Part shown: positions 7,495 through 15,033 of the stretch, piece after piece
Layout: every line of letters begins with the position of its first letter
Position numbering within the stretch: position 1 is the stretch's first letter
Assembly: GCF_036245645.1 (NCBI RefSeq)
Contig: NZ_BTPE01000004.1
Span: 124,001-188,000, forward strand
Direction of reading: 5' to 3'
Source: Algoriphagus taiwanensis
Lineage (GTDB): Bacteria; Bacteroidota; Bacteroidia; Cytophagales; Cyclobacteriaceae
DNA length: 64,000 nucleotides
Position numbers and translations under genes: made by a program
Notes under the pieces: model-generated
What the model was told of the DNA's origin: nothing
Database searches by the model: none
What the model saw: the letters and a program-made list of their open reading frames with translations, nothing else

Positions 7495-8988
7495 CTACGA
7501 AAAAAGTTTGGTGACCACCCCCTGCACCTCCTCAAATCCCTGATAACCACACATCACTGCTTCGAAACCTTCCATTTTCCCAAAGTGCTTTAAGGCCAAA
7601 GGATTTCCGAAATGAACCAGAATACAAGGTTTGCTATCTGCTAATTCTTTGATTTCATCGAGTTCAGCTTGATTCATCCCAAACTGATTCAAAGGTTTGT
7701 GACTGGGGACAAAGACAGCTAAAATAAATTTTTCGGCTTGTTCCACCGGGACAAAATTCAACTTGAGTTGCTTGGAAAAGATGCTTTGATTTTGGGTGAA
7801 AAACTCCCGATACCCTAGCTTTCCAGCTTCGGCCAAGGCTTGAAGTTCGGAAGGATTAATTTCCCCCGAAATCACCGAAACATAGTTTTCCGCCAGGTCT
7901 TTTTGGAGTTGGGAATGGATTTCCCAATCGAAACTTGGAACCTCAATTTGTTTACTTTCCATTACTCCCAATCGCTTTTTCAAGTCCATGACTTTTTCAA
8001 AAACCGAATCCACTTCTTCCTCTGAGGCATTTTGGGCAATTTTTTCAATTCCTTCTTTCACATGATCTGAAAAGCACAAAATGTCATTTCCCGCATGGAA
8101 CGCCTGCCATTCGAGTTCGCCAGGTTCTGGATAAAGGTTAGCAACGGCTTTCATATTCAGCGCATCGGAAATTACCAGCCCTTTGAAACCCATCTCGCCC
8201 TTGAGTAAATCATTGATCAATTCCCGGCTGATACTTGCAGGAATATCCTTTCCTCCTGTCAGGGCAGGTACAGCCAGGTGCCCCACCATGATCATTTCTA
8301 CTCCTCGATCGATTCCATATTGGAAGGGGAGCAATTCCTCGGCTTCAAGTTCTGCTTTGGTCTTGTGCAAAATCGGTAAACCCAAATGGGAATCCACCGC
8401 AGTATCTCCGTGACCGGGAAAATGCTTCAGGCAAGCCTCGATTCCTGCTTTTTTCATTCCTGAATAGGCAGCAAAAGCGAGTTTGGCCACTTTTTCTGCC
8501 TGATCGCCAAAAGAGCGATAGCCGATGACCGGGTTATTAGGATTGGTATTGACATCGGCACAGGGAGCAAGATTCAAGTGAATTCCGGATCTCCTCATGT
8601 CCAAGCCCATGCGATAGCCGACTTCTTCCACCCACTTTTCTGCATCTTTTTTCAATGCTCCCAAGGTGATGGCAAAGGGGTATTGTGGGGTTTTTTCGAC
8701 TCGCATAGCCAATCCATATTCCCCATCAATGCTGATCAAAAGCGGAATTTTGGAAAGTCTTTGGTATCTATTGATCAGTTGGATCAATTTTTCAAAAGTG
8801 CCTGAAACGTCCAAGGTCTCTGCCCGCTTTTCAAAATTGGCCGCTGCAGAATGCCGGCTATGAAAAAAAGTCAACCCGCCGATTTCCTGCTCCACGATCA
8901 GACGCTCGTTGGCTTGGTAGTTTTCTTCCGTATCGTGAATAAATGCTGCCGGTGAGAAGCATTGGGCTATTTTTTGGGATTTGTTCAT
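7495..8988 (-). CDS. Glycoside hydrolase family 3 beta-N-acetylhexosaminidase (NagZ-like)
   Basis: A GH3 enzyme of 497 residues from the ATG at 8986-8988; a TTG seven codons upstream is less likely. The diagnostic NagZ loop KHFPGHGDTAVDSH carries the His/Asp pair that acts as acid-base, and VISDALNMKAV holds the nucleophile Asp. Other family marks are ISIDGEYGLAMRV and NLAPCADVNTNPNNPVIGYRSFG. It is longer than single-domain NagZ (about 340 residues) because of a C-terminal alpha/beta domain ending MCGYQGFEEVQGVVTKLF. There is no signal peptide, so the cytoplasm is likely. Expected role: removing GlcNAc from GlcNAc-anhydroMurNAc muropeptides imported by the neighbouring AmpG-like permease. 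Confidence 0.88.
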   Translation of the reverse strand: MNKSQKIAQCFSPAAFIHDTEENYQANERLIVEQEIGGLTFFHSRHSAAANFEKRAETLDVSGTFEKLIQLINRYQRLSKIPLLISIDGEYGLAMRVEKTPQYPFAITLGALKKDAEKWVEEVGYRMGLDMRRSGIHLNLAPCADVNTNPNNPVIGYRSFGDQAEKVAKLAFAAYSGMKKAGIEACLKHFPGHGDTAVDSHLGLPILHKTKAELEAEELLPFQYGIDRGVEMIMVGHLAVPALTGGKDIPASISRELINDLLKGEMGFKGLVISDALNMKAVANLYPEPGELEWQAFHAGNDILCFSDHVKEGIEKIAQNASEEEVDSVFEKVMDLKKRLGVMESKQIEVPSFDWEIHSQLQKDLAENYVSVISGEINPSELQALAEAGKLGYREFFTQNQSIFSKQLKLNFVPVEQAEKFILAVFVPSHKPLNQFGMNQAELDEIKELADSKPCILVHFGNPLALKHFGKMEGFEAVMCGYQGFEEVQGVVTKLFS

Positions 8989-9030
8989 TTGCTGATTGGA
9001 AGATTGCAAAATTCAAAGATTTGAAAATTA

Positions 9031-9170
9031 GGTGGTTGGTCTCGACAAGCTCGACCACCGTAGTTTTATTTTAACTGTGGGGTTGGAGAGAAAAGGAGGC
9101 AAAGCCTCCTTTTCTCTCCAACCCCAAAACACTTTGAGTTCCCGGACACCGAGCTTGTCGAGGTGTCGTC
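9031..9170. repeat. Nested palindromic repeat block between ampG-like and nagZ-like genes
   Basis: Outer repeats carry the core TCGACAAGCTCG in opposite orientations (9041-9053 and 9150-9162), each bounded by its own short arms (GGTGGT/ACCACC at the left, GACACC/GGTGTC at the right). They enclose a perfect 22-bp hairpin at 9079-9100 and 9104-9125 with a 3-nt loop. No gene lies here. The TCGACAAGCTCG motif resembles dispersed intergenic repeats common in Bacteroidota. Confidence 0.85.
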
Positions 9171-9237
9171 AAAGTATAAATTTGTTTTTTGATCACTTAA
9201 GCATTTATTAATTCACTTAAGTTTCAGAATTCTGAAT

Positions 9238-10503
9238 TTAGCTTTCTACTTTCTTCCCAAACTCCCTCGGATACTTCACCGCATACGCCATGACAAAACT
9301 GGGAATCGTGGCTAGCACCACCCAAACAAAGAACCCGGGATAGTCCAGCCACTCCTGCATATAGCCCGAAATCATCCCCGGAATCATCATGCCCAAGGCC
9401 ATAAAACCCGTGGCCAAGGCATAATGGGCAGTTTTGAAAAGTCCTTCCGCCAGATAGATCAGAAACACCATGTAAGCTGCAAAGCCAAATCCATAACCCA
9501 ACTGCTCAATCACGACAACAAAAGCAGGAAAAACAAAGCCTTCGGGTTGTTGCCAAGCCAGCAAGACATAACCGAGATTTGGGGCATTGATAGCGAAAGC
9601 CATGGGCATCATCCACTTGCCCAAGCCATCTCGGGAAATCACAATTCCGCCGATGATTCCCCCTGCCAAAAGGGAAATCACTCCTAAAGTACCGTACAAA
9701 TAACCCACATCTGTGACGCTCAGTCCCAAGCCTCCCGCCGTTCTTTCATCCAAAAAGAAAGGAGAGGCCATCTTGACCAATTGGGATTCACCCAAGCGGT
9801 AAAGCAGGACAAAACCCAGGGATAGCCCGATATTTTTCTTGGTGAAAAAGGTAGAAAAAACCTTTCCAAAACTGGGCTGATCTTCCTTTTTTACCCGGAT
9901 CTCCTGCACGTTGGGAGTGGAGAAAAAGTTGACCAGAGTCAGAAGAAGCATCAATCCCGCCACAATGATCATGGTCCAGGACCAAGCTTTGGTCGGATCT
10001 CCCAGGCTTTCTTCCAGGTTACCAGCGATCACTACGATCAAACCTTGTCCGGTGATCATTCCCACTCGGTAAAAGGTGCTTCGCATTCCCACAAAAAAGC
10101 TTTGCTGATCGGGCTTCAAGGCAATTAAATACAATCCGTCCGAGGCGATGTCATTGGTGGCGGAGGCAAAGGCCCCCATCCAAAAGAAGGCTAAGGTGAT
10201 CGTGAAAAACTGATTCAAGCCTGTGGTCAATCCCACTCCCAAAAACACCAGCGAAAGAATTAGCTGCATCGACAGGAACCATTTCTTTTTATTCCCAAAG
10301 AGCTCCAAAATCGGACTCCAGATGGGTTTGATCACCCAAGGCAAATAAAGGAAGGAGGTGTAAAGGCCGATATCTGCGTTGGAGATTCCCAGGCTCTTGT
10401 ACATGATCACTGAGACAGTGATGATGATGACATAGGGAACTGATTCGGTCAGGTAAAGTGAGGGCACCCAAATCCATGGGTTTTTCGAGGGATTTTGGGT
10501 CAT
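9238..10503 (-). CDS. MFS transporter, AmpG-like muropeptide permease
   Basis: A 421-residue 12-helix carrier of the AmpG/PAT branch of the major facilitator superfamily. Typical segments are YLTESVPYVIIITVSVIMYKS, LYLPWVIKPIWSPILE (the conserved first-half loop of AmpG) and ATNDIASDGLYLIAL. AmpG proteins import GlcNAc-anhydroMurNAc-peptides in symport with protons; this substrate is supported by the amidase and NagZ neighbours rather than by residues. Its start overlaps the GNAT stop as ATGA, so it is translationally coupled in the leftward operon. A long hairpin block separates it from nagZ. Confidence 0.87.
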   Translation of the reverse strand: MTQNPSKNPWIWVPSLYLTESVPYVIIITVSVIMYKSLGISNADIGLYTSFLYLPWVIKPIWSPILELFGNKKKWFLSMQLILSLVFLGVGLTTGLNQFFTITLAFFWMGAFASATNDIASDGLYLIALKPDQQSFFVGMRSTFYRVGMITGQGLIVVIAGNLEESLGDPTKAWSWTMIIVAGLMLLLTLVNFFSTPNVQEIRVKKEDQPSFGKVFSTFFTKKNIGLSLGFVLLYRLGESQLVKMASPFFLDERTAGGLGLSVTDVGYLYGTLGVISLLAGGIIGGIVISRDGLGKWMMPMAFAINAPNLGYVLLAWQQPEGFVFPAFVVVIEQLGYGFGFAAYMVFLIYLAEGLFKTAHYALATGFMALGMMIPGMISGYMQEWLDYPGFFVWVVLATIPSFVMAYAVKYPREFGKKVES

Positions 10504-10979
10504 GATTTTCTCAATAAATGCTGGTAAATGCTGATTTCTGAGCCTTCGATGATTTTTGCTCCGACAGCCTTCTCGTAAAACTCAGCCGGACCGACTCCCC
10601 CGATGATGGCATAGGCGTAGCCCATTTCACGCAGCGATTCCAGAGATTTAAGTAAAAGCAGCTTTCCTATTCCTTTTCCCCTTTCGGATTCCAAGGTACC
10701 TGTGGGTCCAAAGAAATTCCTTGCCGTGCACTCGTAGCAGGCAAAACCCAAAATCTCATTTCCCCGCTGAGCAATCCAGCAGGAAACCGGCTGTCGGGAA
10801 AAAGCTACCTCCACCTCTGATTTCCAATAGGCACCGAAATGCTCAAAAACCCAATCGCAGACTAGATGCTTTTCCGGGGCGATGGCTTTTCGGATATGGA
10901 TGTTCTCTTTTTCCTGCAACTTGGCTTCCAAGGCCCAAGACTCCGGGAGTTCAATCAGGCGGACAAGCATGTCTTTCAT
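10500..10979 (-). CDS. GNAT family N-acetyltransferase
   Basis: A 159-residue GNAT protein with the acetyl-CoA binding motif in ESERGKGIGKLLLLKSLESL (motif A, R/QxxGxG/A) and a C-terminal beta-strand region GVGPAEFYEKAVGAKIIEG. Start ATG at 10977-10979 overlaps the upstream stop (ATGA), and its own stop overlaps the permease start in the same way, so it is an integral part of the peptidoglycan-recycling operon. A role in acetylating an amino sugar or peptide from recycled wall is possible but unproven. An alternative start three codons in (MLVRL) cannot be excluded. Confidence 0.85.
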   Translation of the reverse strand: MKDMLVRLIELPESWALEAKLQEKENIHIRKAIAPEKHLVCDWVFEHFGAYWKSEVEVAFSRQPVSCWIAQRGNEILGFACYECTARNFFGPTGTLESERGKGIGKLLLLKSLESLREMGYAYAIIGGVGPAEFYEKAVGAKIIEGSEISIYQHLLRKS

Positions 10980-12625
10980 GGGCGGGTGTTTTTTGGGGTT
11001 TGGAAGACCTGAGTCTGAACGATCCTTCCGTAGTGGTCAATCCATCGGATGGCCAAATAGTCGGTATTCAGACTCGGAACTTCTAAATATCGGACTCTCG
11101 ATCCACCTACCCAAGCCGTATGAATAATTGCTTCATGAAGTGTGTCGAGTTCATTTCCTCCCTGCACCATAGCATAGCGGATGGCGGGATCCAAGGGTTT
11201 TTCCAATTGGATTTGGGTTTTTTCCGAGTTGCTTTTCACATCAAAAACTACCGGGATTTCGATCACAGCAGGAGCTTTTGGAGCAAAAGAAGGCGGGAGG
11301 GTAGGTCGGTCGTACACCTCATTTTTGAGTAGCTGAGCTACATCCCTGTTTTTGGAATATATGGATTTGGCAGAGAAAAAGGAGTTGCCATGGATTTGGG
11401 TCAGGGTTCGTCCGTAGTTTACTTGGGTGTTGATTTCCCCAGGATTTTTCCAGGCTTCATCGGAGTCTTCCCTGACTTTGTAAGGACCATTTCCTAGGTA
11501 AATGGGGATTCCGTAGCTGTTGTTTGCCCACCAATCGGCCAGTTTGCGGTGGGAAGCCAAAGGATGCTCCATGCTCCAATAGAGCTGGGGAATAAGGTAA
11601 TCGATCCACTGATTTTTCATCCAGAGCAAGACATCGGCAAACAGATCATCGTAATTGGTCTGACCTGCGCGGGTGGGAGAGCCTTTGGGGTCTTTGTCCT
11701 GATTACGCCATACTCCGAAGGGAGAAATGCCAAATTGAACCCAAGGTTTGGTGGATTTGATGGTTTGATTCAGGGCAAAAATCAATTCATTCACATTTTG
11801 CCTTCTCCAATCCTCCAAAGATTGTCCGGGTTTTTTGTACTTATTGTAGGAAGCCTTGTCGGGAAATTCCTGTTTGGGTTCCCGATAGGGATAGAAATAA
11901 TCATCAAAATGGATGGCATCAATGTCGTAGTTGCTCACCACTTCCTTAATGATGGCCAAAAGGTGGTTTTTGACCTCAGGCAATCCCGGGTCGTAGTACC
12001 ATTTGGTGCCATATTTCAGCATCCAGTCCCGATGCCGGTAAAAATCGTGAGACTTACTAAGCTCCTCTGTTTTCAGATCCATGGTCGCCCGGTAGGGATT
12101 GAGCCAGGCATGGAATTCCAACCCGCGGTCATGGGCTTCTTTGATCATCCAGGTGAGTGGGTTTTCCTGAGTTTGGGGTGCCACGCCTTGGGTTCCTGTC
12201 AGGTATTTTGACCACGGGGCATAGTTGCTGGGGTAGAATGCATCTCCCGCGGTTCGGATTTGGACGATGACGGCATTGAAGTTCAGGTCCTTGTAGTAAT
12301 CCAAAAGGGCCAAATAGTCTCTTTTCTGTTTTTCCCAGGGATCGGTTCCTGAGATTGGCCAGTCGATATTGGCCACCGTAGCAATCCACACCCCACGAAA
12401 TTCTCTGGGTATATCGGGCAGTCGGTAAGCAAGGGGCTGAAGTGCCACGGGAGGCCTAACCGGGGTTTTGGTAGGAAGGGTTTCTGTGGTTTTTGGGGTG
12501 CCAGATATGGGTCCGGTTGATTTATTGGTGGGAGGAGCGGAGGCGGATGGTTTTTGCGATTTACATGCCGAGAGAAAAAATAGGCAAGCGAAGGTCCAAA
12601 GGACCCATTTTGAAGTGGAATTCAT
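10976..12625 (-). CDS. GHL10-family (DUF187) glycoside hydrolase-like lipoprotein
   Basis: A 549-residue protein with lipobox FLSAC (Cys at about 21) and a Pro/Thr-rich spacer. The GHL10 (glycosyl-hydrolase-like 10, YngK-type) domain follows, entering at PREFRGVWIATVANIDWP and continuing with NAVIVQIRTAGDAFYPS, EFHAWLNPYRA, IDAIHFDDYFYPY and DYLIPQLYWS. The IHFDDYFYP acidic cluster is where the catalytic carboxylates are expected. The C-terminal about 120 residues form a fibronectin-like module. Family members are linked to cell-wall glycan cleavage. It is 8 bp downstream of the amidase gene and coupled to the GNAT gene. Confidence 0.87.
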   Translation of the reverse strand: MNSTSKWVLWTFACLFFLSACKSQKPSASAPPTNKSTGPISGTPKTTETLPTKTPVRPPVALQPLAYRLPDIPREFRGVWIATVANIDWPISGTDPWEKQKRDYLALLDYYKDLNFNAVIVQIRTAGDAFYPSNYAPWSKYLTGTQGVAPQTQENPLTWMIKEAHDRGLEFHAWLNPYRATMDLKTEELSKSHDFYRHRDWMLKYGTKWYYDPGLPEVKNHLLAIIKEVVSNYDIDAIHFDDYFYPYREPKQEFPDKASYNKYKKPGQSLEDWRRQNVNELIFALNQTIKSTKPWVQFGISPFGVWRNQDKDPKGSPTRAGQTNYDDLFADVLLWMKNQWIDYLIPQLYWSMEHPLASHRKLADWWANNSYGIPIYLGNGPYKVREDSDEAWKNPGEINTQVNYGRTLTQIHGNSFFSAKSIYSKNRDVAQLLKNEVYDRPTLPPSFAPKAPAVIEIPVVFDVKSNSEKTQIQLEKPLDPAIRYAMVQGGNELDTLHEAIIHTAWVGGSRVRYLEVPSLNTDYLAIRWIDHYGRIVQTQVFQTPKNTRP

Positions 12626-12633
12626 GGAGGGGA

Positions 12634-13302
12634 TTAAAGCTTGGGTACTGGTTTGAGGTTGAGGTCAGAAAGGTTTTTTCTCAGTTGATTCATGAATTTG
12701 TCTCCGGGGTCAGTTTTTACAGTCCGATAGTTGGGATCGGCTTCTTTCCAAAGTTCCGTATCCTGAAAGTTCTGGTATTCATGATGCCCGATTACATAGT
12801 CGATAGGATATTTTCTTTTCAAATAGCGGATCAAAGCCTCATTCGCTTTCAGCTGTTTTTTGGTCAGAGGCATATCGTCACTTCCGATATTTTCAATTCC
12901 TATGGCCAAATAGTTCAAGCCAATTGTGTGCCGAGCGAAAGTGGTATCCGGCAAAAGCCGAAAAATTGTCCCATCCCGATCAATCAAAAATTGGCTGGAA
13001 ACATTCAGATTGCTTGCCCCGGTCAAATCCGCCCGACCTCCAAGCGTAGGTGGATCAAAGACATCGAAAGTCACCTCAATATTGTCAATGGCCGTCCAAT
13101 GCACCACGACCATTTGAGGGTCAATGCTAGCTTGGCTTTTTTCCAATCCATGACGGTCTTTCAGGTATTGAAGAGACAGCTGTTCCCGTTCTGAATTCCA
13201 GGTAATGGGTTTGTCTAGGATTCGGAAGCTTGCTTTTGGGCTGCAGGATAAAGTAAGCATACCTATCAGAAAAATTGCTGTATGTTGATGAATTCTCGAC
13301 AT
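12634..13302 (-). CDS. N-acetylmuramoyl-L-alanine amidase (AmpD/Amidase_2-like), lipoprotein
   Basis: A 222-residue lipoprotein (LTLSC lipobox, Cys at about 20) with an Amidase_2 zinc domain: VVHWTA supplies the first His, FARHTIGLNYLAIGIENIG the catalytic region, and VIGHHEYQ and KTDPGDKF the distal Zn-site residues (H...D pattern of AmpD). Expected to cut the MurNAc-L-Ala bond of peptidoglycan fragments. Because it is lipidated it acts outside the cytoplasm, unlike E. coli AmpD and more like AmiD. It is the first gene of the leftward four-gene operon 13302-9238. Confidence 0.9.
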   Translation of the reverse strand: MSRIHQHTAIFLIGMLTLSCSPKASFRILDKPITWNSEREQLSLQYLKDRHGLEKSQASIDPQMVVVHWTAIDNIEVTFDVFDPPTLGGRADLTGASNLNVSSQFLIDRDGTIFRLLPDTTFARHTIGLNYLAIGIENIGSDDMPLTKKQLKANEALIRYLKRKYPIDYVIGHHEYQNFQDTELWKEADPNYRTVKTDPGDKFMNQLRKNLSDLNLKPVPKL

Positions 13303-13545
13303 ATCTTTCGGGTTTGCGGTTTAGGTCCTGAAAGCTAAACTAGCCAGAATTCTTATAACTTCAGCCTATATTTGGGCAAGTATCCTAGTAAAATTCTTTT
13401 CAGTTTGGGTTTTAACTATTGATTCAATCTTGTCCTATTCCCTTTTTTGCCAAAAATGAAGTGCCCAAATTGAAAATTTATTCTGAAAAAGATAGGTAAT
13501 AATTCTAGCCCTTTTATTTTTGAATTACAATCCAATAGTTGATTT
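13303..13545. other. Divergent intergenic region
   Basis: An AT-rich spacer between the amidase operon and the cyanophycinase-like gene. TATTTTTG at 13515-13522 matches the Bacteroidota -7 box TAnnTTTG, 24 bp before the downstream ATG, but no TTG lies at the right distance upstream. A promoter here is therefore only partly supported. Confidence 0.4.
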
Positions 13546-14574
13546 ATGACTAGAGTATCAACAAATCCATTTCTTTTATTAATCCTCGTGATTTCTTTTT
13601 CTTGTGATGGGCAAGGCCAACCTACACCTTCTGACCCTGCCCAAGCCTTGAATCCCTATTCCAAGGGAAAAGTGGGAAATCCCGAAAATGTGGAGGCAGT
13701 AACTGAATCAGGCTTGGTGCTCATGGGAGGAAGTACTGATGTAGATGCGGCTATGAAGTGGATGATTGAGCGATCTGGAGGAGGAGATATGGTCATAATC
13801 CGTGCGAGCGGAGGAGATGGATACAATGATTATCTATTTGAAATGGGCGGGCTAAACTCCGTCGAAACGCTTCTGTTGAATTCCAGAGAATCAGCTAACA
13901 ACGAACAGGTGTATCAGACCCTTAAAAATGCCGAAGCATTGTTCATTGCGGGAGGAGATCAGTCAGTTTACTTGGAAATGTGGGAGGGGACCTTGGTCGA
14001 AGAAGCCATTCAATACCTTATTCATGAAAAAAAAGTGCCTATTGGAGGAACTAGTGCTGGCTGTGCGATAATGGGTGAGTTTGTTTACACTGGCGAAAAT
14101 GGTTCAATTGTTAGCCAGGAAGCATTGCAAAATCCATTTGATCGACGATTGACTGTCCGGAAATCCAGTCTAATTAATCATCCCTTTCTGAAAAACACCA
14201 TCACCGATCAGCACTTCTATCAAAGAAACCGGGAAGGAAGATTGGTTAGTTTTTTAGCCCGGTTAAAACAGGTTTCAGCAAATAAACCGTTAAAAGCAAT
14301 CGGTGTCGATGAACGAACTGCAGTTGTAATTGATAAAAATGGTTTCGCCCGTATATTGGGTCAATCCTATGCATACTTCCTGGAAGATAATCGCCCCGAT
14401 GAGCAGCCAGAAAAGCTTCAAAGTACTTTTCCTCTAAATTGGAATTTAGGCCAACAAGCGCTGAAATATATATCTACAAATCAATCTGAGGCCCTCATTT
14501 TAGACTTATCCACTTGGGATTGGGAATGGGATGGTTTTTGGTTTGTTGAAGATGGCATTCTAAAAGTGAATTAA
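13546..14574 (+). CDS. Peptidase S51 / cyanophycinase-like lipoprotein
   Basis: A 342-residue lipoprotein (VISFSC, Cys at about 20) of the S51 family. The nucleophile elbow is GGTSAGCAIMG, and the early sheet carries GLVLMGGSTDVDAAMKWMIERSGGGDMVIIRASGGDGYNDY followed by AEALFIAGGDQSVYLE. DQHFYQRNREGRL matches the catalytic-His region of cyanophycinases, and GVDERTAVVI follows. S51 enzymes hydrolyse Asp-containing dipeptides or cyanophycin; this lipidated form is probably a peptidase of unknown substrate. It stands alone, divergent from the peptidoglycan operon. Confidence 0.87.
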   Translation: MTRVSTNPFLLLILVISFSCDGQGQPTPSDPAQALNPYSKGKVGNPENVEAVTESGLVLMGGSTDVDAAMKWMIERSGGGDMVIIRASGGDGYNDYLFEMGGLNSVETLLLNSRESANNEQVYQTLKNAEALFIAGGDQSVYLEMWEGTLVEEAIQYLIHEKKVPIGGTSAGCAIMGEFVYTGENGSIVSQEALQNPFDRRLTVRKSSLINHPFLKNTITDQHFYQRNREGRLVSFLARLKQVSANKPLKAIGVDERTAVVIDKNGFARILGQSYAYFLEDNRPDEQPEKLQSTFPLNWNLGQQALKYISTNQSEALILDLSTWDWEWDGFWFVEDGILKVN

Positions 14575-14627
14575 TTCTCGTCTCTTTTTTGGTTGAACTG
14601 TCAATAAATTTTATTCCCAAACTCCCA

Positions 14628-14724
14628 AACCCCAAAGGGATGAAAAGATTTTAGAATCGAAGGGATGAAATGTTTTTGATAACAAGCGAGGGATTCTTGT
14701 TACAAACCCCGAAGGGGTGAAATG
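14628..14724. repeat. REP-like repeats (CCCCGAAGGGGTGAAAT type)
   Basis: Degenerate copies of AACCCCRAAGGGRTGAAA occur at 14628-14645, 14658-14671 (partial) and 14705-14724, the last with a perfect short palindrome CCCCGAAGGGG. A small hairpin AACAAG/CTTGTT lies between them. Such repeats accompany IS200/RAYT-type transposases in Bacteroidota; a remnant of one is just downstream. Confidence 0.65.
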
Positions 14725-14821
14725 CAAAAAATAGGATAGGGTAATTTGAATAAAGATCTTAAGCTTAGGTTTTTTATGAAAAACTAATTTTGATTCAATA
14801 TTTAACCTTTTTAATCATAGC

Positions 14822-15030
14822 TGACACTTTTCATCAGATTTATCTTCGCTGTCAAAGGAAGACAAAACCTGCTTCAAAAGCCTTGGTAGAGAGGAGGTTT
14901 TCAAATACATGGCTGGAATAATTACCAACAAAGGTCAGAAGTCAATTATCGTTAACGGCGTCCCTCATCATGTTCATGTTTTTGTCGGATTGAAACCTTC
15001 TCAATGCCATTTTTCCTCAGAAATATGGAG
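14822..15030 (+). pseudogene. IS200/RAYT (Y1) transposase remnant
   Basis: Translating with frame shifts gives IFAVKGRQNLLQKPW, then after a 1-nt shift REEVFKYMAGIITNKGQKS and IIVNGVPHHVHVFVGLKPSQ, the N-terminal half of an IS200-like TnpA. HHVHV matches the HUH motif of Y1 transposases, where DHVHV is usual. A stop (tag at 14886-14888) and shifts near 14835 and 14886 break the frame. The catalytic-Tyr half is missing; the match ends at about 15005. The leftward penicillin-acylase gene stops at 15034, just past it. Confidence 0.8.
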
Positions 15031-15033
15031 AAA

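Noticed and set aside
11549..12211. 220-codon open frame on the + strand
   Set aside because: Antisense to the GHL10 gene, with no family motif.
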